DNA of 64,000 nucleotides from Apostichopus japonicus (lineage: Eukaryota > Echinodermata > Holothuroidea > Aspidochirotida > Stichopodidae): the NCBI RefSeq assembly GCF_037975245.1, contig NC_092577.1, positions 14,537,513 through 14,601,512 on the forward strand, read 5' to 3'. This document shows, one piece after another, positions 54,171 to 64,000 of this stretch. Made by a program: the position numbers and the translations under genes. The first letter of the stretch is position 1, and every line of letters begins with the position of its first letter. Below the pieces are notes generated by a model. That model worked only from the letters and a program-made list of their open reading frames with translations, was not told where the DNA came from and ran no database searches.

Positions 54171-55051
54171 CTGTAGAATGACCTGCGTTTATCGTGTCAT
54201 AGTGTAATTGTACATCAAAATATTGTTTTGGGACATTTACATTGTAACAGCTATTTCTGGTTAACAAGCAGAAGTCTAGTGCAATAAATTCATCGAAAAC
54301 TCAATGCATTTTGCATTCTGGTTTAAATTAATACAAAAGCTGTAAACTGTCTGACATTCTACATGGGTTTTGAGGGTTGCGGTCATTTGTCAATGCATGG
54401 TGGTAATACATACAATGCGCTGAAACATACCCACCAAGTTTGAAGTCTTTGAGCCAGACGCAGTTTGAAAAAGGATTTTTTACACAATTAGGCCAATTCG
54501 GTAGCCACGTTATGCCCCAAAACTCTTTTCGGCATTTTATCTTGAAGGATTCAGCCATTTTGGTATGCGAATAATCACATTACTAAAATGTTGTCTTTTG
54601 GGGCTATTTGACCTTTGCACTTTGAACCGTGCCGTTGTACATCACGTAGGCGCTATATGATATGCCTTTCCACAGACCCACATGCGAATCGGAAGTAGTT
54701 TGAAAATCATATATTTGCGAAAAGGCGTTTCACGAGCAACACTGTCACCTGACGGTCGGTGGAATTCTGACACTTAGTATGTGCCCGGGCATGAGATGTA
54801 GTGCCTACATGACTAACGACGTCATAGGTTCAAAGGTTAGGGGTTAATTCGTAGTACGAAAACATCATTTCGACCATTACGAGCATACCTAAACGATAAA
54901 TGGCCCATGAATAGCAGTATGAAAGCAGTATGGAAGTTTACAGTACATTAATTAATGTAAAACGACAATGGGCGCATGGTCAATAGTTTTCCAACGTGTG
55001 AAAGGTGCATATACAAAATATACTTAAAACTTGGTGAATCAGAATAAATAT

Positions 55052-55564
55052 CAGTGGCGGAGCTAGAGGTATTGGTCAGGGGCGAGAATGGTCTGTAGGG
55101 CGCTTTCGACACTATCTAAGCGGAGCGCCACCACAGGTTGGCGCGGAGCGTACAGAAAGATACCGCCGGAAATGACCCTTTACAACACACTGATCATGGA
55201 GCGGCGTATAACGTACACTGCATGCCGACCTAAAGTTTGGAGTTTATTACTATTTCAGCCACTGCTATTTCAGCCACTGCGCGTGGCGTATCGTCTAAAA
55301 ATAGATCAAAACCCCGTACAGTTCTTGGAAATAGTTTCGAACAACGGAAGTGCCGATAAATTAAAGACCGCCGTTAGAGCATTTTGTCAGAAAATTACAC
55401 CAACAAAATGTGAAAAATGTCAACAGGTAGATGAGAGCGCAATAAAAAAGTCAGTAATCGCGAATAAGTAAAAAGTGGTAAAAAGCTGAATAGGGCACCA
55501 GCAGTCCATTTGAGTCCGCCAGGGGGAGGCATTCGTCCCTGGCTGTATGGACGCTCCGCCACTG
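55052..55564. mobile_element. hAT-like MITE I
   Basis: The left terminus CAGTGGCGGAGCTAGAGG and right terminus (reverse-complemented CAGTGGCGGAGCGTCC) are inverted repeats. The left half of the shared core lies at 55110-55157 near the left end, as in E, G and H. The flanks show no target duplication, so the insertion is old or rearranged. The open frame at 55088-55471 is not recognisable. Confidence 0.68.
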
Positions 55565-57165
55565 ACTGAGTGGTCATATCTTAGCGGTCATGCAGAGAGA
55601 AAAAAGAATAAAGATTTAGATGTGAACTGCAACTCCGTGAATGGATTATCTATAGTTGTGGTATTTTTATAGTATTTATTAACCATCCATTATAGCGTTT
55701 CAACTTGAAAAGCGGCTAAAAACTCAAATAATTATACAATGCTCGAGACTGTTTTAATGATAAATGCCTGATGTTGCATGAAGGATACACATCACATACA
55801 TACATTCTACATGCATAATGAAATGGGGTATTCGTATTCAATATAAGTATCAGGACAGAAAAAGTTACTGCCGTTAACTGGCAGTGCTTCTAAGCAGCAA
55901 GGGCGTCGGAATGTGTCCAATCCAGGAGAGGGAGGTTCGAAGGAGATGTCCTGGGCAGTTGGACATTTGGTTTTCATTTGATGGAGAAAACCCGCCAACG
56001 AGTTACATGTCATAGTTCAAAGGACATTAAGTCGAGAAAATGTTTTTGGTCATTATGAAGTGCCAAAGGTCCATGTAAGAAATCAGAAAGTAATGTTTAT
56101 GTTGCATCAGTTATCAATTATCCTAAAGGATCAAAGGTCACGTGTTCGATGGAGAAACATGCCAACATTGTCAACTTGCCATAATGGCCGAAATGTCACT
56201 CACGCTAAGTAAGATATCATCATGCTTACGTTGTTTACGTCGTGTTAATTAGGATAGAACACCATGTTGAAAACGCAACTTCAATATCTATTTCGTGTTA
56301 ACGTTAAACGTCAATGTCACGTGCGTAATGGTCAAAGGTGATCCATCCAACTAATGAAATCCAACTAAACTTTTATTTTGGCTGTTATGCACATGTCAGA
56401 ACTGAAACTGACATACGCATGTAGGCAAGACGGCTTTTAATGTTTGTATTGTGTCGTAAATGCCTTCAAACTTGTAATGGTGATGTCTACTACAAACATG
56501 GTATAGGTACATGGTATGTATCATGTACCAAAGTCATATGACCAACGTTTGGGACGATATCTGCAATCTGCAGTTATTTGCTGAAATTAGCTCAGACATG
56601 AACGATATCACTAGTTTGTTGCGTTATGTAACAACAGAGATATAAAACCTTGACAAAGCGTCTTATTTTTCAAAACACATGTCTTTGTTAATACTTATAC
56701 GCTACACCTATACCACACTTCCATAGCAGATAAGAGTAGCCAAACCTATGTTGCATGCAAATATTGGATCGAAAATGCTATTGTCATTAACTGTAAACAG
56801 TTGATGATCATTGTAAAATACTTTCTATTTTTTGTTGGAGGGGGGAGGGGTCAATAAAGAATGAATAGGTTAGAAATGTGAGGAGAGCGTTGCATCAGTA
56901 ATTTGAGTGTGAAAAATGCCATTTTCTGTTAGAACCGTAGAACCGTTACAACAGTATCTAGCAGCTATAATGTGGTGGAAAGATGAGGCTTTGCAATTGA
57001 AGTAACGATACACGATAACAATTTCGTGTATTTGGGATATTGCAAATAATAACATGCATGACAGCGCAAAAGTAATTATCAAGAGAATCAAATATTTGAA
57101 ATGCAAACAGTTACAATTATTCTATATATATATATATATATACTCTTATGTCTTGATCCTAACAG
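55565..57165. other. intron sequence, nothing recognised
   Basis: This part of the long first coding intron of the micro-exon gene has no repeat or exon I can support, apart from a G run near 56840. Confidence 0.45.
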
Positions 57166-57189
57166 AATTCCCATTAAGCTGCCTAAGAA
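57166..57189 (+). CDS. candidate micro-exon, 24 nt
   Basis: The acceptor GTCTTGATCCTAACAG is followed by 24 nt (residues FPLSCLR after the split codon) and the donor GTGCGT. Phase 1 at both ends, one cysteine. The layout closely parallels the 24-nt candidate at 58811, which has the same unusual donor. Confidence 0.4.
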
Positions 57190-57430
57190 GTGCGTATGTT
57201 ACCTTTAATTTGTTTCAATCATGGTTATTCACCTCACCCCATCGTATTCCAAACTTTTTCCAAAAGAACTGTTTTGACCGCTTTCATGAAAAAAAAACAT
57301 TTGAAAGTAGAATTTGTGGTAGAGGTGCTTGCAAAGTGTCTAATGCTCTGTTACAACATATATGTATCGTGTATACACAGCTGTTAATTGTGTCCACCAT
57401 AGACTGGTATATAGCAATAACATGGGCAAC

Positions 57431-57431
<1 letters not shown>

Positions 57432-57489
<58 letters not shown>

Positions 57490-57495
57490 TATATA
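57432..57495. repeat. TA microsatellite
   Basis: A TA run of about 30 units; a second, shorter run lies at 57122-57142. Intronic in the micro-exon gene model. Confidence 0.9.
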
Positions 57496-57790
57496 TGCGT
57501 AACCTATGATATAATCTACGTACACCTGCACAGCTACTATTTTACCTCATTGTTATTCTTCACCGTGAACAATATGAATTCACAATAATAAGCTTGTCAT
57601 TTCTTTAAGTCAATGAAATTCCAAACATATTTCTTGCCTTGTGTGCAAATTACTGTCAGATATTATATAATGACATTAGTTTGTGTACTGAGTTATATTA
57701 GCAATGAGATTGCATAAATTGTGTAGCCTAACAATAGTCATAAGGTGACTTCAAACATTCCCTTTCCCCTGATGTTACAACTGTCTACAG

Positions 57791-57808
57791 ATCCTCATGA
57801 CGAATGCG
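57791..57808 (+). CDS. candidate micro-exon, 18 nt
   Basis: The acceptor ACAACTGTCTACAG is followed by ATCCTCATGACGAATGCG and the donor GTATGT. Phase 1-1. It encodes (N/D)PHDEC. Both splice sites are good for so short an interval. Confidence 0.5.
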
Positions 57809-57964
57809 GTATGTTGATATTAATTGCTTGAACTTGCAGTCCTTTCTTCGTTTCAAAGAATGACTTAAGGCACATGGTTCATCTTGATAGGTTGCAGATT
57901 GTTGAAACGCACTACTCTCACTCTCTGTTGTATTGCACTGTCAATTAAACACAAAATGCCATTT

Positions 57965-58065
57965 AAACACATATGGATCATCAGTTAAAGTGACTGGGAT
58001 ACTAAGTCTAACACATGAGGATCATCAGTTAAAATGGCTGGGCTACTAAGTCTAACAGATCATTA
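57965..58065. repeat. 51-bp direct duplication
   Basis: GATCATCAGTTAAAGTGACT...ACTAAGTCTAACA occurs twice in tandem with small differences. Confidence 0.75.
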
Positions 58066-58460
58066 GGTCAGTTTCACAGTTGCAACACAAAGCTCAAAAG
58101 GAGAACATACGGCAAATAACATGCCCACAATTCACTTCATGTTTGTATAAGGTCAAAACAACATGCTCTCGTGGGGCGATCAGAATTTATAATACAATGG
58201 ATTCACCTTAAGATTTAGACATGTTCCTCCAGAGGACCTCCAGAGAATGAGCATTTAAATATTCTGAAATCTGCAATAGCTTGAGAAAAAAGTTGTTATC
58301 TCTCAGACTTTATCTTTTCTTCTTCTTTAACATAATGACGATGTCAATTTTGCCTGAAGTAATCATAGGTCCAGTGTGACTTTATCTATATAAGATTGTC
58401 CGTTGGAAAATATCGTGTATTTAAACAGTGTGTAATTTGTTACATTCAGTATACCAAACG

Positions 58461-58527
58461 GTCGGTCGGTCAGTGGGTCGGTCGGTCGGTCGGTCGGCCG
58501 GTCGGCCGACCGGCCGGTCGGTCGGTA
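58461..58527. repeat. CGGT microsatellite with palindromic centre
   Basis: CGGT units switch orientation around GGTCGGCCGACC, giving a GC-rich palindrome of over 20 bp in an otherwise AT-rich region. Confidence 0.85.
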
Positions 58528-58810
58528 ACCAAACAATACATTGTGCTCGCTGTGTGTGGCAGGGTGTGTTGCAGAAGCAATATATATATCGAATACCAAT
58601 TAGCCTTTAATATACATCTCGCAACCACGTTTAAACTTGGAAGCTTCATGCAAATTGTATACTTTCTCCCCCCCCCCCTTTTTGTAACCCCATCCAACCA
58701 CTCTCCAATAGATAATGTGATACAACTTAAAAATGTTTCAAAACAGTACTGTTTGTTATGGTTTGAGGGTTAATGTTTATCCTCTTGATTATTTCTCTTG
58801 ATTCGGACAG

Positions 58811-58834
58811 ACATCTACCAAGTCTGTGACCTGA
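58811..58834 (+). CDS. candidate micro-exon, 24 nt
   Basis: The acceptor CTCTTGATTCGGACAG is followed by 24 nt (residues DIYQVCDL if the split codon starts with G) and the donor GTGCGT. Phase 1-1, one cysteine. The donor is weak but is the same as at 57190. Confidence 0.35.
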   Translation, partial: TSTKSVT

Positions 58835-59229
58835 GTGCGTAAAGTATTTTTAATGATGTTATTATAAGTATAACTATTTATCTTATCATTTGAAAGTAGA
58901 TGGTTAAACAATTGAAAAACAAAAGAAAATAAGTAACCATCCGAAAGATTTGATCTACTTTCACGCCATGCATATAAATATGACATTCCTTCAATATTAT
59001 GGTAAGAAGGTAAATTTCATTCCTGGATAATTGTTAACACATCCTCACAGGTTAAGTATAAAGACATTAGATTCTTGACAAATCTAATATTTCTGTGCAT
59101 ATTATTTACGATACGAGCGATAAACCCAAAATTAAGAAGTATTTAAATAAGTGTCCTAAAGCCGGAATTGGTAAATTATGATGTTCTATTAATGTACTCT
59201 TTCTTCTTTCTCTTTGGTCGTTCTCGCAG

Positions 59230-59247
59230 ATCCCAGCAGGTGTAAAG
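59230..59247 (+). CDS. candidate micro-exon, 18 nt
   Basis: The acceptor GGTCGTTCTCGCAG is followed by ATCCCAGCAGGTGTAAAG and the donor GTATAT. Phase 1-1, encoding (D/N)PSRCK. It shares the opening ATCC and the [D/N]P...C pattern with the exon at 57791. Confidence 0.5.
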
Positions 59248-59249
59248 GT

Positions 59250-59475
<226 letters not shown>

Positions 59476-59507
59476 TATCTAGCACTTCTTTAATTTGGCC
59501 TTTACAG

Positions 59508-59537
59508 AATTGATAGAAGAATGCGGACCATGCATAG
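59508..59537 (+). CDS. candidate micro-exon, 30 nt
   Basis: The acceptor TTTGGCCTTTACAG is followed by 30 nt encoding ELIEECGPCI and the donor GTAATC. Phase 1-1, with a CxxC pair. Confidence 0.5.
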
Positions 59538-59938
59538 GTAATCACATGTTACTTAAAGTTAAATATTAAAGACAGCAGTCTACGACACTAAATCGCAAAC
59601 ACCCTTCATGAACATTTGTAAATGTTACACCCTACAGTAATGAAGTACGCACTGAACAAAACAACCTTTGTCATTGTACCCCTTGAACTAAAATTCGTCA
59701 TTGTATATGATTTTTGATAATACTTAACTTGTGAAGTCCCTATCACGTAGCACCGTCGTACTCTAGTAGCATCTTAACCACATAAGTCCTTAAAGTACTT
59801 GGCATACACATTACACCTGTGAAGTCAGTCCATTGTTTCCACAAGTCTTAGCCAAATGTTGCTTATTGTAACTCTAACAATAACGATAAAACTGTAAAAC
59901 ATTTGTTCTTTTCATTGCGGCCTTTGTTACACGTCCAG

Positions 59939-59947
59939 GTGGTTGTG
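59939..59947 (+). CDS. candidate micro-exon, 9 nt
   Basis: The acceptor TTTGTTACACGTCCAG is followed by GTGGTTGTG and the donor GTATGT. Phase 1-1, encoding GGC. The exon is so short that chance occurrence is a real possibility. Confidence 0.38.
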
Positions 59948-61930
59948 GTATGTTACTCATAATTATGTATTTTCTCAGTTCTATCCAATGGTGCTTAAAT
60001 CCATTCCTATGATAGTACGACGAAACTGTATTCTTAAAAGTGATGAAAGTGACACTTAGAAAATTAGATAGTTTGTTATGGAAATTGCCCTTGTGATATG
60101 ATCAAACTGCACTGGATATTAAATCAAAACCATGTATTTTTTATGGGTTACGTAAACCGTTATATTCGGTAGATAAGATTTCCATTGACGATTGCTACCG
60201 TAAAGCTTTATTTGCTTTCAACGATGAAAGACAATAGCACATACACAGTCTTTTAATTAATTTGCATTGTAATTAATTGATTCAGACTAATATACTCCGT
60301 CAACGAAAAAGTAAAATGAAACAACTTGATATTTGTTAAGTGTTTATGGTGTATTTTAGGATTAAACAAACAATTAGTTTCATTTTCTACGTGATCCGAA
60401 GAGTAAGCGCATAATCAAACCAAAAATATTAGCTGATAGAGATGCAGACTTAGGTTGTACAATCCCGATGGTGATGTCATAACAGTTTCCTTCTGAGAGA
60501 CATCAATCGTGTCAGACGGAGCAATTTTTTAATCTCATAGTGATGCGAGAGTTGCCAGTAGATAACAAACTTGTATTAGTTTCTCTTTTTTTATTGTAGT
60601 GTATTCATGATGGTAGTAAGCCACTTTGGTTCCAAAGACTAACGAAGTAGTAAACCGTTGCTCCGACAAGTGGTGTGACATCGGAAAGAACATTTAAACA
60701 CTTTTCCTGCAAATACAAACATATTTCTCCTTAACTGATGGGCACGAAACGTCCGAAATACATATTCACGTGTTGTATTGATGTCACCAAATACCAGTTG
60801 AACAGGTGTCAAATGAAAAATTCCAAAGAGAGTACGGTAGTAATATAAGACACTAAACATTTCGCATCGTAATAAGCAGCTCTCATTGTTATTAGATTTG
60901 ATTTTCCCATCTAGCAATCTGGTTGAAACTGTTAAAATTTTCAACCCATTTAAAGGTGTGGCAATGTAGAGTAGAATGTAATCTATAACTGCGTTCTTTA
61001 CACGCTGAACCGGACCTCTTGGTGAAGGCGAGCTTTCTTGTTATCGCTTCACTTGCATTCCATCGCCAAATATTCGTTACAGCCACGTTATTACAAAAGA
61101 ACCTTACAATAACAAATGATGCGCTCGAAAATATCAATGTAATTATTTCATGTCTTCATGAACTCATGTCAATTTCAGGTCAAGTCAAAAAAAGAAAAGA
61201 AAAAGAAACAAGAGGGCAGTCCATGGAGTTACAAATCCCATCTCCTCCATGACAGAAGTGATTGTTGGGTTACTACTGAACGCATATGGTTGCTATCGTT
61301 AGGCCAATTTGACCTTTGACCTCAGTTGACCTTTGTCCTCAACCCTAAACACCTAAATCTTAAAATTCGTCACATCATCCTCTACATATTGTGTGGTTAA
61401 ATGCCTTAATGGCTAAAAAGGTTTCTTGACCTTTGGTATTTCAGGTTGCTGGTTATGTTTGTGATGTAACGTCTCAGCTGCGCAAAACACAGGAATACAA
61501 TGCTATATATGATCCTATTTTTTTCTCAAGAATTTAATGATTTTGAGCAGGAAAAGAAAAAGAGTTAAAGGCGTCATAAAACTTTGGAATATTAAAAATA
61601 TAAAATGCTACCGATATTTTTCCATTCTCTTCTTTGCTCCAATTAGATTTCTCTCAACTCTGCGATCAATGTGCGTATATCTAGTTGATAAACAACAATA
61701 TATTACATTGTGTGGACATCCCAATATTTAATTTTGAATACTTGATGATATAATGCATTGACCTGTGTTTGGAAAACTGAAATAACGCTCTTATGCCAAA
61801 AAAAAGTCTTTTATCTTTGTATTAAATACGTTTTTGTATTTTGTTTTGTTTAATATATTTCCTCCGCTAGTCTCTGACGTCATAAAGAAATTTTATAACA
61901 ATCCAAACTTCTTTTTCGACATTTCTACAG

Positions 61931-61945
61931 TTTCTGAATCTTGCT
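61931..61945 (+). CDS. candidate micro-exon, 15 nt
   Basis: The acceptor TCGACATTTCTACAG is followed by TTTCTGAATCTTGCT and a consensus donor GTAAGT. Phase 1-1, encoding VSESC. Confidence 0.45.
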
Positions 61946-62094
61946 GTAAGTTAAAAACACGTCTTGTGTTGGCTTTTTTTTGACGCAATTTTCTCGCTGC
62001 TAAAGTTGTCACGTGTTTTGGCGATGCACCCTGAATTTTGGACTGCTAAATTAAAATATTATAGAACGTTACTCTATGACCACATCAGGATTGT

Positions 62095-62305
62095 GTTACA
62101 TTTTACAGGGGATTGTGTTCTTGGCGTTGTGCGTGATTTCGTATGACTGTGGAGTACTGTGTTCATGGCATTGTGCGGGATTGTATTCATCTTAGCATTG
62201 CCCAGGATTGTGAAGCACTGTTCACATGACATTGCGCAGGATTTTGTTTATGAAATTGTGCAGGAATGTACGTCAGGGGTTGTGCAGGATTGTGTTCACG
62301 GTAAT
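62095..62305. repeat. degenerate ~30-bp tandem repeat
   Basis: About six diverged copies of a unit like CAGGATTGTGTTCATGGCATTGTG. Confidence 0.6.
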
Positions 62306-62462
62306 AGAAATACTTTAAAAAGTAGACGAAAGCAAAGTGCAAATAGATGGTCTCACCGAACGTTCAAATACCAATAATGTGTAAAATCAACATCTAGATA
62401 CGGGTTTTGAGTGGACTCATTTCGACCGACATGATGTATGTATGTATTTGTATGTGTTTTAG

Positions 62463-62528
62463 ATCCTCCTGCAAGCAGAAATTCGCAAAGAAGCCTCATT
62501 GGCTTATCAAAGCCGCAAGCTGACCGAA
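62463..62528 (+). CDS. candidate 66-nt exon
   Basis: The acceptor TGTATGTGTTTTAG is followed by 66 open nucleotides beginning ATCC (YPPASRNSQRSLIGL...) and a donor GTCAGT. Phase 1-1, but no cysteine, and the following sequence belongs to a SINE, so this is the least certain of the longer candidates. Confidence 0.25.
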
Positions 62529-62569
62529 GTCAGTCTCTTAGATTCATATTTAACGTCCATGATTATGAA

Positions 62570-62690
62570 TTGTCAATTGTCAACAACTATGTAACTGGAC
62601 GACATACATTAATCTTGGAGTGACTCGAACCGGGGACCTTATGATTGAAAGGCACCGGCGTTAACCACTGAGCTAACACTCCAAAGTATG
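62570..62690 (-). repeat. tRNA-derived SINE or tRNA pseudogene
   Basis: The minus strand reads GGAGTGTTAGCTCAGTGGTT (A box) ... CCCCGGTTCGAGTCACTCC (B box and matching acceptor arm). GGAGTG pairs with CACTCC. The anticodon loop appears to be eight nucleotides, so a functional tRNA is unlikely. The body continues leftward to about 62570. Confidence 0.55.
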
Positions 62691-62899
62691 CTTTGTATGC
62701 TTTGTAATGACGGAATGGCTAATTGTGTAGGCTGTAGTCATAATGGTATCCATAAAGTCCCATGGAAGAGACTTGTTGAAATCAAAATATTAAGAAGTGA
62801 ATACATTAGTAGACATTTACATGAAACGAACAATTCATCAATGATATAAAGATTGTAAATTAAAGAGTGTGAAAAAGTAGAAAAGAAAGAATATAACCT

Positions 62900-63800
62900 A
62901 TAGACATTCACATGAAGTGAAAACCCCTCGATGGAGTAAATGCTGTCAAATGAGATTGTTTAACTTAGTCAAAGTACAGACAAGCAGTGGAAACGTATTC
63001 AACTTCCGAAAATATGTATAAGATATTAACTTACTTACTTAATCTTTACCAATCTTCTTAGCCAACTTGCAACATAATTAGTAGAAAGTATACTACAGTT
63101 CAGTGAATCATCAAATTTAATGATCTGATATAACAAGGCTCAAGTATGATAGATATTAACACATATACAAAGCTGTGAACGATAATGTGCAAATAAAACG
63201 TTGATTATTGACACATTCTACATCCAGAGATACAAATTAACTTACACAGATGGTAACGGGCTCGAAAGGTACAAAACAAAGAATTTCTGAATACATTTAT
63301 ATAACTGATGAGAATGGTTTGCCAACGATGTGTGGAATATACCGGAAATCAGGTTCCAAACAATAACGTAGCCACCTCTGATAAAGGTTTCCCCAATATG
63401 TGAGGATTCACGACGAGAAGGGTAATATACCCATATCACTTAATGTTTTTTATGACATGAACAGCTAATTATTCTGGCTGTAATCAAAGCACTATAGAAT
63501 GCTCTCGCAAATTGAGTACTTAAACAATAGATTTGCAGTACCGTAAAGAAATATTCACTTTAGTAACGTTAATTTATGATAATATTTTGTTTTATTGTTT
63601 TGTTTCTCTATTGAAGTCTCGGGTAAGATATTTTAATTTAAAGGTGTATATAAAAAATCAAAACCTTATAAAGTGAATACATATATAATACATCTATATA
63701 CATTCACATGAAGTGAAGACCCCTGATGAAGTAAATGCTGTCAAAAACTACGTCTTTGTACAGACAAGCAGTGTTAACGCCTTCAAGTTATAAAAAGTGA
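62900..63800. repeat. duplicated ~105-bp segment
   Basis: 62900-63005 and 63695-63795 share CATTCACATGAAGTGAA, GACCCC or AACCCC, AGTAAATGCTGTCAAA, GTACAGACAAGCAGTG and AACG...TTCAA. The copies are direct repeats about 795 bp apart, flanking the candidate 6-nt exon. Confidence 0.7.
63617..63622 (+). CDS. candidate micro-exon, 6 nt
   Basis: The acceptor TTTGTTTCTCTATTGAAG is followed by TCTCGG and the donor GTAAGA. Phase 1-1, encoding two residues. Splice sites are good, but six nucleotides cannot be trusted without a transcript. Confidence 0.22.
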
Positions 63801-64000
63801 CCAACAGATTACACTTCAGTAACGTTATTTTCCTTAAATGTTTATATATTTACTATTTAATTTGTTATGCTTTCTCCATAAAGAAAGAGGCTAGACACCT
63901 CATTTCATTTTAGAGGCTTACATTGTAATTATAGCAATATCGCGTCACGTACAGATATTTCAGAAGTAATGAGTGCGTGTGGATTACGTTTTAATGAATA

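Noticed and set aside
58363-58773. Frames of 60-125 codons through the CGGT repeat
   Set aside because: They are driven by a low-complexity GC repeat and show no domain.
60600-60612. A further micro-exon after TTTATTGTAG
   Set aside because: The interval to the next GT is 13 nt and phase-1 reading meets a stop.
61171-61252. An alternative terminal exon (acceptor TGTCAATTTCAG, frame GQVKKRKEKE... to a stop)
   Set aside because: Open and phase-compatible, but low complexity, without cysteine and without a nearby polyadenylation signal.
61452-61475. A cysteine-bearing interval after GGTATTTCAG
   Set aside because: No acceptable donor precedes an in-frame stop.
62623-62690. A functional tRNA gene
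   Set aside because: The acceptor stem pairs, but the anticodon loop appears to be eight nucleotides and the flank continues as repeat body.

Overview
This is an AT-rich window of an animal nuclear genome. It has spliced genes with GT-AG introns and phase-matched exons, tRNA-derived SINEs, non-LTR retrotransposon remnants, very long microsatellites, and many short hAT-like DNA transposons with C/G-run ends. The gene families and repeat flavour fit a marine invertebrate, probably a deuterostome such as an echinoderm. That placement is an inference and is not proven by the sequence. Nearly all long open reading frames here are artefacts of simple repeats; the real coding sequence is in short exons that I assembled by reading splice sites and phase.

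Layout. 1-290: two possible minus-strand exons of an unknown gene running off the left edge. 570-2410: a SINE, then a hAT-like element with a second hAT-like element nested inside it. 6596-28439 (minus): a complete four-exon SLC16/monocarboxylate-transporter-like gene of 438 codons plus stop. Its third intron holds a 9.3-kb array of the 8-mer GGTGGAGA and a nested pair of hAT-like elements; its first intron holds another such element and a large inverted repeat. 29650-31372: a SINE split by a hAT-like element that is itself split by another. 32190-35432 (minus): scattered exons of a decayed MSH6 (mismatch repair) copy, with a further hAT-like element and a 20-bp minisatellite in one of its introns. 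36001-36995: an almost pure ATCT array of about 0.8 kb with a CTGT-rich tail. 37959-43050 (plus): the 3' part of a multi-exon gene of the uncharacterised SAMD3-like family, with one homopolymer frameshift and retroposon debris in its introns. 44750-48370: more transposon debris, a 58-60 bp minisatellite and one candidate terminal exon. 48366-50510 (minus): a dead RTE-type LINE whose GAT microsatellite is its 3' tail. 52255-63622 (plus): a signal-peptide exon followed over 11 kb by a series of 6-66 nt candidate micro-exons. All are multiples of three and phase 1 at both ends, and those from 57 to 62 kb carry cysteine. The layout resembles the micro-exon genes known from schistosomes.

Most noteworthy: (i) the candidate cysteine-rich micro-exon gene; (ii) a ~105-bp core shared by at least six hAT-like elements whose terminal inverted repeats differ; (iii) a 9.3-kb intronic minisatellite whose transcribed strand seems to contain neither GT nor AG, so it would offer no splice sites; (iv) the MSH6 pseudogene. 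All family names come from reading translations by eye; no search was run.
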